DNA from: Rhodospirillum rubrum ATCC 11170
GTDB lineage: Bacteria; Pseudomonadota; Alphaproteobacteria; Rhodospirillales; Rhodospirillaceae
Assembly (NCBI RefSeq): GCF_000013085.1
Contig: NC_007643.1
Location: forward strand, 846,001 to 910,000
DNA length: 64,000 nucleotides
Reading direction: 5' to 3'
Part shown: positions 8,397 to 16,292 of the stretch, one piece after another
Position numbering within the stretch: position 1 is the stretch's first letter
Layout of the letters: the number at the start of each line of letters is the position of its first letter
The notes under the pieces: generated by a model
What the model saw: the letters and a program-made list of their open reading frames with translations, nothing else
The model's database searches: none
What the model was told of the DNA's origin: nothing
Translations under genes and position numbers: made by a program

Positions 8397-9799
8397 CCGG
8401 CCCCACCGGCCACGCGGCGTCGGGCCATTTGTCGGCGGGCCGCCTTCTGGCCTATGCCCTGCCGGCTTTGGCCCTGGCCATCCCGACCATCCCGGCCTTC
8501 GTGCTGCTGCCGGCCTTTTACGCCCAGGACCTGGGCTTGGGGCTGGCGGCGGTCGGCACGGCCATGGTCGTCGCCCGGCTGTTTGATGGTCTTTGCGATC
8601 CGCTGATCGGCCTGATGTCGGACCGCCACGCCTTGCCCTGGCCGGGGGGGAAGCGGCGGCGCAAACCCTATGTTCTGGCCGGAGCCCTGCTGGCCGGCCT
8701 GGGGCTGGTTCAACTGTTTTCGCCGCCGGCCGAGCCGGGGATCGGCTATCTGCTGGGCTGGAGCATGGTGCTGTCCTTGGGTTGGACGCTGGTTTCGGTG
8801 CCTTATACCGCCTGGGGCGCCGAATTGTCGGGCGATTACCACGAGCGGGCGCGCATCACCGGCTGGCGCGAGGGATTGGCCATGGTCGGCGTGCTGGTCG
8901 CCGGGGCGGTGCCGGCCCTGGCCCTGGCCGCCGGTCTGGACCGCGCCGGTGGGCTGGCCTGGGTCGCCTGGGCGGCCATTCTTCTCGGGGTGCCGGGCCT
9001 TGCCCTGTTGCTGCTGCGCGTGCCCGAGGCTCCGCCGCCATCAAGCGCTCCGCCGGCTTTGAGTTGGCGCGATCTGCGCGCCCTGGCGGCCAATGGTCCG
9101 TTTCTGCGGCTGGTCGTCGCTTGGTTCCTGAACGGCATGGCCACCGGTCTGCCCGCCGCCCTGTTTCCGCTGATCGTCGACCACCTGCTGCGCGGCTCCG
9201 AGGCGGCGCGCAACGGGCTGATCCTGGTTTATTTCCTGTCGGGCGTTGTTTTCATTCCGCTTTGGCTGGGATTGGCCCGGCGCATCGGCAAGCATCGGGC
9301 GTGGTGCGTGGCGATGATCGTGGCGATCGCCGCCTTTGTCTGGGTGCCGCTGCTCGGCCCCGGCGATGTCCTGGCCTTTGGCGTGATCTGTGCCCTGACC
9401 GGCATGGCGCTCGGCGCCGATCTGGCCCTGCCGCCGGCGATCCAGGCCGATGTCATCGATCTTGATCGCCTGCGTACCGGTCAGCGCCGGGAGGGGTTGT
9501 TCTTCGCCCTGTGGGCGATGGCCCAGAAACTGGCCCTGGCCCTGGCGGTGGGCATCGGCTTCTGGGGATTGGCCCTGGCCGGGTTCGAGACAAGCGCAAC
9601 CACGCAATCCCCCCAGGCGTTAACGGCTTTGGTGGTGATCTATGCGCTGATCCCGATAGGGTTGAAGGTCTGCGCCATCCTGGTTGTCTGGGGCCATCCC
9701 CTGACGCTCGGCCGGCAAAAAGCGATCCGCCGCCTGCTTGATCGCGCCGCTCCCGCCGCTCCCCCTGGCTCTGAACCCCGCAAACCGGAGATCGGATGA
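8393..9799 (+). CDS. MFS transporter, GPH (melibiose-carrier) type
   Basis: Twelve-segment membrane carrier of 468 residues. The motif DGLCDPLIGLMSDR after the second segment and the basic loop GGKRRRKPYVLAGALL are typical of the GPH cation symporter family. ATG 8393 overlaps the cfa stop (ATGA). The substrate is unknown. A transporter of this kind also occurs in the RpoE-controlled lipid cluster of R. sphaeroides as I recall it, so membrane lipid or precursor movement is possible, but this is inference. Confidence 0.85.
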   Translation: MTGPTGHAASGHLSAGRLLAYALPALALAIPTIPAFVLLPAFYAQDLGLGLAAVGTAMVVARLFDGLCDPLIGLMSDRHALPWPGGKRRRKPYVLAGALLAGLGLVQLFSPPAEPGIGYLLGWSMVLSLGWTLVSVPYTAWGAELSGDYHERARITGWREGLAMVGVLVAGAVPALALAAGLDRAGGLAWVAWAAILLGVPGLALLLLRVPEAPPPSSAPPALSWRDLRALAANGPFLRLVVAWFLNGMATGLPAALFPLIVDHLLRGSEAARNGLILVYFLSGVVFIPLWLGLARRIGKHRAWCVAMIVAIAAFVWVPLLGPGDVLAFGVICALTGMALGADLALPPAIQADVIDLDRLRTGQRREGLFFALWAMAQKLALALAVGIGFWGLALAGFETSATTQSPQALTALVVIYALIPIGLKVCAILVVWGHPLTLGRQKAIRRLLDRAAPAAPPGSEPRKPEIG

Positions 9800-10410
9800 T
9801 GAAACGAACGGGTCTTTTGGGTGCCTTGGCGCTGATGATCCCGCTGATGAGCGGATGCTCGCCGATGGAACCGCAGGATTTCGCCCAATCGGCGCAAAAA
9901 CTGTCGCTGGATGAGTATTTCCTGGGGGAAACCCGCGCCTGGGGCCTGTTTGAGGATCGCTTCGGCAAGATCCGCCGCCAATTCGTCGTCGATATCACCG
10001 GCAGTCGCCAGGGCGACGCCCTGATCCTTGACGAACGCTTCCAGTATTCGGACGGCGAGAAAAGCCATCGGGTGTGGACGATCACCCCCAACGGTCCGGC
10101 GATGTTCAAGGGCACGGCCGGCGATGTCGTTGGCGAAGCGGTCGGCGAGCTGGCGGGCAACGCCCTGCGCTGGCGCTATCGGCTGGATCTGCCGGTGGGC
10201 GAGTCCGTGTGGACCGTATCCTTCGACGATTGGATGCTTCTTCAGCCGGGCGGGGTGATGCTGAACCGGGCGACGGTGACGCGCTTCGGCTTCGAGATCG
10301 GCACGGTGTCGATCGCCTTCATCCGCAAGGATCTGCTCAACGAAAAGGGCGCCGCACCGGTTGATTACGGCCTGCCGGACCCTATTCCCCCGAAGCCCGC
10401 CGGCGGATGA
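9796..10410 (+). CDS. DUF3833 family lipoprotein
   Basis: Protein of 204 residues with a lipoprotein signal (hydrophobic LLGALALMIPLMSGC, Cys as lipidation site). The body has the DUF3833 pattern: EYFLGETRAWGLFEDRFGKIRRQFVVDI, then YSDGEKSHRVWTI and a beta-rich domain. Coupled to the transporter by ATGA at 9796 and last gene of the operon. Its 3' end overlaps the convergent SnoaL-like gene by 29 bases. Function is not established. Confidence 0.85.
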   Translation: MMKRTGLLGALALMIPLMSGCSPMEPQDFAQSAQKLSLDEYFLGETRAWGLFEDRFGKIRRQFVVDITGSRQGDALILDERFQYSDGEKSHRVWTITPNGPAMFKGTAGDVVGEAVGELAGNALRWRYRLDLPVGESVWTVSFDDWMLLQPGGVMLNRATVTRFGFEIGTVSIAFIRKDLLNEKGAAPVDYGLPDPIPPKPAGG

Positions 10411-10843
10411 AGCCGATCAGCGACCCGATCACCGGTAGGCGGGCATAGAAACTTTGCGAGGCGTCCCAGTGATCGATATGGGCGTTTACCCGGCCATCGG
10501 CGGCGAAGTGAAGGTCGCTCATCCCCTCGACCTGCCAGTCGCCGATCACCGGAACCTTGGCCGAGAACCGCCAGAGGACGAAGACGCGCTCGGGCGCCGC
10601 CCAGCCCCAATGCACGATGGTGGTGCGCGGCGTGCCGATGGTCGCGAACATATGCTCTAGAACCTTGCGATAGGCGTCGCGGTCATGAACGTCGTTGAAG
10701 GGGTCCTTGAAGCGGACATCGCTGGTGGTGACCGTGTCAAGCTGGCCCAGGGTCAGCGGCGTCATCGAGGAATAAAAGGCCAAATAAGCGTTGGCCCCGG
10801 CTTCCAGGGCGGCGGCCCGCTGCAAGGCGGTGTCTTGGCTCAT
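10382..10843 (-). CDS. SnoaL/NTF2-like protein
   Basis: Protein of 153 residues with the cone-shaped NTF2-like fold pattern: N-terminal helix ANAYLAFYSSMTPLTL, DVRFKDPFNDVHDRDAYRKVLEHMF, and strands ending in HIDHWDASQSFY. It is the last gene of the minus-strand operon after the SDR, sharing ATGA with it. This family contains small isomerases, hydratases and binding proteins; which applies cannot be read. Confidence 0.75.
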   Translation of the reverse strand: MSQDTALQRAAALEAGANAYLAFYSSMTPLTLGQLDTVTTSDVRFKDPFNDVHDRDAYRKVLEHMFATIGTPRTTIVHWGWAAPERVFVLWRFSAKVPVIGDWQVEGMSDLHFAADGRVNAHIDHWDASQSFYARLPVIGSLIGFIRRRASGE

Positions 10844-11619
10844 CGCTTGGGGCTCCCGGTTATCTTGGCGATCAAAGGGAAGTAAAGGGCATAGGGCAGC
10901 AGGCGGGCCAGCTTCAGCCCATAGGTGAAGCGTTTGGGGAAGGTGATCTCGAAGGCCTTGCTTCGCAAGCCATCGGCGATGCGCGCCGCCGCCTCGTCGG
11001 CCTCGATCAGAAAGGGCATGGGAAAGGGGTTGCGGTCGGTCAGCGGCGTGCGCACGAATCCCGGATTGATCACCTGCAGGAGGATGCCGGCCTGGGCCGC
11101 CTCGATCTTCAGGGATTCCATCATATTGGTCAGCGCCGCCTTGGTTGGCCCATAGGCAGCCGCCGTCGGCAGGCCGCGATAGCCGGCCACCGAGCTGACA
11201 ACGGCGATGCGCCCGCTCTTGCGCCGTCGCATCGGTGGCAGCACCGCTTCAAGACAGGAGGCGGTGCCCAGAAGATTGACCTCGATCACCGCGCGCAGGG
11301 TTTGGGTCGAGAAATCCGCCACCCCCATCGACTGGTCGGTGCCGGCGTTGAGCACGGCCTGGGTGATCGGCCCCAGGCCGCCTTCGATGGCCTCGACCCC
11401 GGCGGCCACCGCCTCGGGCTGGGTGGTATCAAGGGCGAAGGGGTGGATCGATCCACCTTTTGAGCGGTCGGCCTCGGCGACCAGGGTATCGAGATCGCCG
11501 AGGGTGCGGGCGCTGGCGGCCACCGTGGCGCCCTCGGCGGCCAGATGCAGGGCGAGCGCGCGGCCGATGCCCTTCCCCGCCCCGGTGATCCAGGTGACCG
11601 GACGCGGCGCTTCGCTCAT
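10840..11619 (-). CDS. Short-chain dehydrogenase/reductase
   Basis: NAD(P)-dependent oxidoreductase of 259 residues. The cofactor motif TGAGKGIG is at about 12-19, NAG sits in the middle, and the catalytic Ser and Tyr-x3-Lys appear in VVSSVAG and AAYGPTKAALTN. A C-terminal hydrophobic stretch (LARLLPYALYFPLIAKI) hints at membrane association. It is coupled at both ends (ATGA) to the DUF6134-like gene upstream and the SnoaL-like gene downstream. Substrate unknown; the neighbourhood suggests lipid chemistry. Confidence 0.88.
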   Translation of the reverse strand: MSEAPRPVTWITGAGKGIGRALALHLAAEGATVAASARTLGDLDTLVAEADRSKGGSIHPFALDTTQPEAVAAGVEAIEGGLGPITQAVLNAGTDQSMGVADFSTQTLRAVIEVNLLGTASCLEAVLPPMRRRKSGRIAVVSSVAGYRGLPTAAAYGPTKAALTNMMESLKIEAAQAGILLQVINPGFVRTPLTDRNPFPMPFLIEADEAAARIADGLRSKAFEITFPKRFTYGLKLARLLPYALYFPLIAKITGSPKR

Positions 11620-12434
11620 GGCCGCGCCCCGGCGGGGGCGGTCCTATCGCCAGATGCCCCGGGGGCGGGACGCGCCGCCATGGCCTCGCCGCTGCCGCAG
11701 CTTTCGCAGATATAGTCAACGCGCGAGCCATCGCGGCCGGGAAAGGCCAGTTTGACCCACCGTCCCTGATCGTCGTACCAGACCTCGGCCTCAAGCTGGC
11801 CGGCGTAGCGGTAATGATCGGCCTCGCGCGGGCCGGTTCCCGTTTCCACCCGCTCGCGGCCGATCCTGGTGATGGTCACGTCGTTTATCTCGCCGGTGAT
11901 GGTGTTGATCACCCGGTCGCTGCCGATCACCGCCGGATTCCAATGGTCGGTGGGGAAGGTATCGGCCGCCACCGTGGCCGGGCCGCCGCTTCCCGAAACC
12001 CCCAACTGACCGCTGGCCAGTTTATCGACGGTGACCGAGGTATCGGTGCCGTTGTCATCGGTGCGGGCGCGCAGCGACTGGATCTGTCCGCGCGCCCAGG
12101 TGGTGGTACTGGAATAAGAGAAGCGATAGATCGGGATGAAGGCGAGGGTGATCTCTATGTCGGCATGGGCGCGGGCGATCACCGTCTTGCCGTCGTGGGA
12201 GAAGCTGACTCGATGGGTTCCCACCCGCTCGCCCTTGCGCATGATGCGAAAGCGCAGATCTGCTCCGTAGAGCGCCAGGGGATCGACTTTCGCATTCTGC
12301 TGCGGATTTTGCGAGGTGCCAAAAGGCGTTGCCGTTTGCATCGCGGATTGGGCCCGGGCCGGGCCGCTCGCCGGCGCGATCAGGAGCAAGGCGGCGGCAA
12401 GGGCCGGGACGGCGGCTTTGCGGGGGAACGGCAT
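11616..12434 (-). CDS. Exported DUF6134-like protein
   Basis: Secreted protein of 272 residues. The ATG at 12434 has GAGGAG eight bases upstream and starts a clear signal peptide ending PARAQS. A longer frame to 12482 exists but would begin inside the candidate promoter. The mature part is beta-rich (LRFRIMRKGERVGTHRVSFSHDG and YRYAGQLEAEVWYDDQGRWVKLAF) and resembles DUF6134. First gene of the minus-strand operon with SDR and SnoaL-like genes. Function unknown. Confidence 0.72.
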   Translation of the reverse strand: MPFPRKAAVPALAAALLLIAPASGPARAQSAMQTATPFGTSQNPQQNAKVDPLALYGADLRFRIMRKGERVGTHRVSFSHDGKTVIARAHADIEITLAFIPIYRFSYSSTTTWARGQIQSLRARTDDNGTDTSVTVDKLASGQLGVSGSGGPATVAADTFPTDHWNPAVIGSDRVINTITGEINDVTITRIGRERVETGTGPREADHYRYAGQLEAEVWYDDQGRWVKLAFPGRDGSRVDYICESCGSGEAMAARPAPGASGDRTAPAGARP

Positions 12435-12476
12435 GGGATTTGCTCCTCGGGCATCGGACGATGGGTGATCGTCTCC

Positions 12477-12506
12477 TTTCAACGGATGAAAGGCGCAAAA
12501 GGATCA
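12477..12506 (-). promoter_or_regulatory. Possible RpoE-like promoter, weak -10
   Basis: On the minus strand, TGATCC (12506-12501) is followed by 18 bases and TTGAAA (12482-12477). The -35 and spacing match the RpoE consensus exactly; the -10 matches poorly. It lies about 40 bases upstream of the ATG at 12434. Confidence 0.3.
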
Positions 12507-12600
12507 CCCGAGGGTCGCAAAGAGGAAAAACAGTCGCGGTCTTCCGGTGAACGGCGAGACCCCGGTTCGTCAATGTCGTGTTGTGACAAGGATCAGGACT

Positions 12601-13302
12601 ATGCCCGAGGGCGGAAACACTGTGTGGCGTGCCCCCCGCCTGTACGGGTTGGATGATCTAAATGCCGTGAGGGGAACGGCGCCCCCCATCCCCCCTCGGG
12701 TGGAAAGCCGCCTGAGCTTGGTGGGCGATGACTCCCTCCGCGCCGCCGCGTCCCCGGCTATCCCCGGCCATGCGGCCGTTCCCGCCAAGGCCCTTGTCGA
12801 CGCGCGCTCGCCGCGTCTCGCCAGCCAGGGGGGCTTCGCCGTCGCCGCTGCGCTGGAAGAGGGGCCGACTTGGCGGCTTCTGCCGCCACCCAGCACCCGC
12901 ATGCCACCACCGCTGAAGCCGCGAACGCTGTCCCCGGCCGTCGCCACCATGATCCCGCTGCGGCCGGCGCCCCGGCCGCAGTCGGCGTTCCGGTCGCGCC
13001 CCGAGGCGGTTGCCGACGCCGAAAGGGCGGCCGCTCCGCCGCCCGTGGCCGTCGCTCCCCAGGCCGCGCTCGCCGCGCCGCCGCCCGTCGTCCTCCCGCC
13101 CGAGCCGGGCGCTCTTTGCCTTCACCGCTCTCCGCTATCGGATTTGGCCGAGGGCGATGTGCCCTTCGAGGCCCCATGCGGGGAGCGTTTGCCGCCCTTG
13201 CGCCTGCCGATGATGCGCCTCGTCGCCGGCCTGGGACTGGGCGCGGTGATCGCGGCGGCGGTGTGGATCATTGGGGCCGGGATGGTCGCGGCCGGGATCT
13301 AG
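12601..13302 (+). CDS. Pro/Ala-rich protein with one C-terminal membrane segment
   Basis: Hypothetical protein of 233 residues, not recognised. ATG 12601 is preferred to 12547 because AAGGATCAGGA lies just upstream. Most of the chain is low-complexity Pro/Ala/Arg. The last 30 residues form one membrane helix (RLVAGLGLGAVIAAAVWIIGAGMVAAGI), so it would be a tail-anchored protein with a disordered domain. It stands alone between a minus-strand operon start and the convergent radC. Several overlapping frames are open here, so coding status is moderate. Confidence 0.5.
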   Translation: MPEGGNTVWRAPRLYGLDDLNAVRGTAPPIPPRVESRLSLVGDDSLRAAASPAIPGHAAVPAKALVDARSPRLASQGGFAVAAALEEGPTWRLLPPPSTRMPPPLKPRTLSPAVATMIPLRPAPRPQSAFRSRPEAVADAERAAAPPPVAVAPQAALAAPPPVVLPPEPGALCLHRSPLSDLAEGDVPFEAPCGERLPPLRLPMMRLVAGLGLGAVIAAAVWIIGAGMVAAGI

Positions 13303-13389
13303 GGACGGACCGACCCGAGCGATGTTCTAGAATAAATCCCGAGCGCTCTGAACCAGATCGCGACGACGATTTATTTGACTATCAAGATC

Positions 13390-14121
13390 TTAGAACAGCC
13401 CTTGCGAGCGGAACGACACATGGCCGCCGCGCGCCACCACAATATGGTCGTGCAGGCCGACGCCGACGGCGCGCAGGGCGTCGCGCACCTGCAAGGTCAT
13501 GTCCTGATCGGCGGCCGAGGGGGCGGGGTCGCCTGATGGGTGGTTGTGGACCATTATAATCGCCGCGGCGTGCAGTTCCAGGGCGCGGCGCGCCACCTCG
13601 CGTGGATAGACTGGGGTATGGTTGATGGTGCCGGTCTGCTGAAGCTCGTCGGCGATCAGGCGGTTGCGGTTATCCAAAAACAGCACGCGGAACTGCTCGA
13701 TCGGCCGGTGGTCCATGGTGGCGTGGCAGTAATCGAGCACCCGGTCCCAGGCGCCGAGCACCGGCTGGTTCATCACCTCGCCCTTGAGCAGGCGGTGGGC
13801 CGAGGCCTCGGCGGTTTTGAGCGCCGCCACCGCCGCGTCGCCCACGCCGTCAACCCGGCGCAAAGCCTCGGGCGAGGCCGAAATCACCCGGGCGAAGGAT
13901 CCGAAGGTCGCCAGCAGCGCCTTGGCCAGCGGCTTCACATCGCCGCGCGGATTGGCCTGGAACAGCAGTAATTCAAGCAATTCGTAATCGGGCAGGCCAT
14001 CGGGATTGGCCAGGAAGCGGTCGCGCAGGCGGGCGCGGTGCCCGGAATAATGGGGGAGGGGCGCCTTTTCGGGCGCCACAACCGCCTTGTTGGGCGGCGT
14101 CTCCCCCGAGGCCGGGGTCAT
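13390..14121 (-). CDS. radC: RadC-like JAB/MPN-domain protein
   Basis: Protein of 243 residues with an N-terminal helix-hairpin-helix region (LRRVDGVGDAAVAALKTAE) and a C-terminal JAMM metal site HNHPSGDPAPSAADQD. The ATG at 14121 overlaps the map stop (ATGA); a longer open frame to 14520 only overlaps map. RadC was once linked to DNA repair, but its true role is not settled. Last gene of a minus-strand run with map. Confidence 0.9.
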   Translation of the reverse strand: MTPASGETPPNKAVVAPEKAPLPHYSGHRARLRDRFLANPDGLPDYELLELLLFQANPRGDVKPLAKALLATFGSFARVISASPEALRRVDGVGDAAVAALKTAEASAHRLLKGEVMNQPVLGAWDRVLDYCHATMDHRPIEQFRVLFLDNRNRLIADELQQTGTINHTPVYPREVARRALELHAAAIIMVHNHPSGDPAPSAADQDMTLQVRDALRAVGVGLHDHIVVARGGHVSFRSQGLF

Positions 14122-14933
14122 GGCGCCTCGGTATAGGGCGGGCAGTGCCAGCCTTTGGGCGACAGGGTGAAAATCTCGCAGCCATCGGCGGTCACGCCGA
14201 TCGAATGCTCGAACTGGGCCGAAAGCGACTTGTCGCGGGTGACCGCCGTCCAGCCATCCGACAGGATCTTGGTATCGGCGCGGCCGGTGTTGATCATCGG
14301 TTCGATGGTGAAGATCATGCCTTCGCGCAGGGTCATCCCCTGACCCTTGCGGCCGAAATGCATGACATTGGGCGGCTGGTGGAAGACCTGACCCAGGCCA
14401 TGGCCACAGAAATCGCGGACCACCGAGAACTTCAGCCCCTCGGCATAGCTTTGGATCGCATAGCCGATATCGCCCAGGGTAGCGCCGGGCTTGACCACGG
14501 CGATGCCGCGCATCAGGCATTCATAGGTAGCTTCGACCAAGCGCTTGGCCTTCACCTTGGGCTCGCCGACGTAATACATCCGGCTGGAATCGCCATACCA
14601 GCCGTCCAGGATCGGCGTGACGTCGATATTCATGATATCGCCGTCGTGCAGGATCTTGTCTTCGCTGGGAATGCCGTGACAGACCACATGGTTGATCGAG
14701 GTGCAGATCGACTTGGGGTAGCCGCGGTAGTTCAGCGTGGCGCTGATCGCGCCATTATCGGCCATGAACTCGGCGCAAAGGCGGTCGAGATCCTCGGTCG
14801 TCGCGCCGGGCACGATATAGGGGGTGATGAAGTCGAGGGTTTCGGCGGCGAGACGTCCGGCACGGCGCATACCCTCGAATCCCTCCAGCCCGTGAATCGT
14901 CACCTGCTGGGCTCGTTGGGCAGTCTGGTTCAT
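14118..14933 (-). CDS. map: Methionine aminopeptidase, type I
   Basis: Removes the initiator methionine from new proteins. 271 residues from ATG 14933; a TTG at 14948 is less likely. The metal-binding and catalytic landmarks are present: NHVVCHGIPSEDKIL (His), DIMNIDVTPILDGWYGDSSRM (two Asp), CGHGLGQVFHQPPNVMHF (His), FTIEPMIN (Glu) and FEHSIGVT (Glu). Followed by radC with overlapping start and stop. Confidence 0.95.
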   Translation of the reverse strand: MNQTAQRAQQVTIHGLEGFEGMRRAGRLAAETLDFITPYIVPGATTEDLDRLCAEFMADNGAISATLNYRGYPKSICTSINHVVCHGIPSEDKILHDGDIMNIDVTPILDGWYGDSSRMYYVGEPKVKAKRLVEATYECLMRGIAVVKPGATLGDIGYAIQSYAEGLKFSVVRDFCGHGLGQVFHQPPNVMHFGRKGQGMTLREGMIFTIEPMINTGRADTKILSDGWTAVTRDKSLSAQFEHSIGVTADGCEIFTLSPKGWHCPPYTEAP

Positions 14934-15047
14934 GGGAAAACGGTCCAATCGTTTCTGAAAAAGGGGTAAGGAGATATATGGGGTGCCGAAACCGAACCCG
15001 CCCCTTTTGTTTTAGGCGCGGCGGGGCTTCGCTACAAGTCCCCCGGA

Positions 15048-15503
15048 TCAGTCGGTCCCGCTTGGCTTGGTGGCGCGCCGGGCGGCGATCGTCGCGGCTT
15101 TCTCGGCTAGGCGTTGGGTGAAGGACGACCAGCGGACGACGGCCCGGCCGATGGTGCCCTCGCCGATCAGATCGACCTCGTCGCGGGCGACCACATGCCA
15201 GCTTACCTTGCGGCCGTCGATGGCGATGATCTTGGCCTCGACCACGACCCGCGCCCCCGGCGGCGTGGGCGCCAGATGGGACACATTGATGGCGATGCCC
15301 AGGCTGCCTTCGCCGTCTTCCAGGGCGGGGGCGAGCGAGCGCACGCAGCACCATTCCATCAGCCCGATCATATAGCCGGTGGCGAACACCTCGGGGATCG
15401 CCTGGAACTCGGCGGATTCGGGATAAAGAAAGGGCACGGTCTTTTCGCGCGGCACCTCGAAGCTCAGGGTTTCGCCCATGCCGACCTTCAAAACATCCCG
15501 CAT
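15048..15503 (-). CDS. FlK-like hot-dog thioesterase
   Basis: Acyl-CoA thioesterase of 151 residues. The pattern EVFATGYMIGLMEWCCVRSL with Thr and Glu, followed by NVSHLAPTPPGARVVVEAKI with His, matches the Thr-Glu-His arrangement of the fluoroacetyl-CoA thioesterase (FlK) fold. Most relatives are not specific for fluoroacetyl-CoA, so the substrate is open. Lies between sfsA (28 bases upstream) and map on the same strand. Confidence 0.8.
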   Translation of the reverse strand: MRDVLKVGMGETLSFEVPREKTVPFLYPESAEFQAIPEVFATGYMIGLMEWCCVRSLAPALEDGEGSLGIAINVSHLAPTPPGARVVVEAKIIAIDGRKVSWHVVARDEVDLIGEGTIGRAVVRWSSFTQRLAEKAATIAARRATKPSGTD

Positions 15504-15531
15504 GTTTCGTCCTCCGTCGCGGCGGACTCCG

Positions 15532-16269
15532 TTAAGGGGCGATCAGCGGCAGGGCGCGGTTGACCCAGATGCCGCGCAAGGGGTCGACCTCGCAGCCCAG
15601 GCAATAGACCTCGACGCCCTTGGCGATGGCGGTCTTCAGGCCGGCGGCATAGGCGGGATCGATGTCGGCGGCCATGGCGACGGCGCCGCCATCGGTGCGC
15701 TGGACCAGATAGACCATGGCGGCGCGGTGGCCCTGGTCGACCATATCGGCCAGTTCGAGAAGGTGCTTGGCGCCGCGCGTCGTCACCGCGTCGGGAAAAT
15801 CGATGGGGCCATCCCAGGCCGGATCGCGCTTGAGGGTGACGTTCTTGACCTCGACATAGCAGCGCGGGCGGGCGGGGGCGTCGTCGGCGGCGGCATCATC
15901 CTCGAGCAGGATGTCGATGCGCGAGGTCTTGCCGTATTTGACCTCGCGGCGCAGGCGGGCATAGCCGGCAAGCGGCGGGATCTTGCCCTCGGCGATGGCC
16001 TCGGCGACCACGGCATTGGGCGTGCCGGTGTTGACGCCGGAATAGGCGTCGCCAACGCGGATGATCTCCCAGGTGTATTTCAGCTTGCGGTCGGGATTGG
16101 GGCTTTCGGAAAGCCAGACCGGCGATCCCGGCTCCTTGACCGAGGCCATCGATCCCGAATTGGCGCAATGGGCGGTCACGGCGGTGCCATCGTCCAAGAT
16201 CACATCGGCCAGGAACCGCATGTAGCGCTTGACCAGCCGGCCTTCGACCAGCGGCGTGGGAAACAGCAT
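15532..16269 (-). CDS. sfsA: SfsA-family DNA-binding/nuclease-like protein
   Basis: Protein of 245 residues, the usual SfsA length. Landmarks: LVEGRLVKRYMRFLADV at the N-terminus (OB-like part), HCANSGSMASVKEPGSPVWLSES, then the nuclease-like core with RIDILLEDD, CYVEVKNVTL and FPDAVTTRGAKHLLEL. In E. coli SfsA was found as a sugar-fermentation stimulator; its actual activity remains unclear. ATG 16269 is chosen; the frame upstream overlaps the methyltransferase gene. Confidence 0.93.
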   Translation of the reverse strand: MLFPTPLVEGRLVKRYMRFLADVILDDGTAVTAHCANSGSMASVKEPGSPVWLSESPNPDRKLKYTWEIIRVGDAYSGVNTGTPNAVVAEAIAEGKIPPLAGYARLRREVKYGKTSRIDILLEDDAAADDAPARPRCYVEVKNVTLKRDPAWDGPIDFPDAVTTRGAKHLLELADMVDQGHRAAMVYLVQRTDGGAVAMAADIDPAYAAGLKTAIAKGVEVYCLGCEVDPLRGIWVNRALPLIAP

Positions 16270-16292
16270 GGCGGCGTCCTTACACCAAAGGG

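Noticed and set aside
14122..14520. N-terminal extension of RadC
   Set aside because: It lies entirely inside map in another frame; ATG 14121 gives the normal length and overlaps the map stop.
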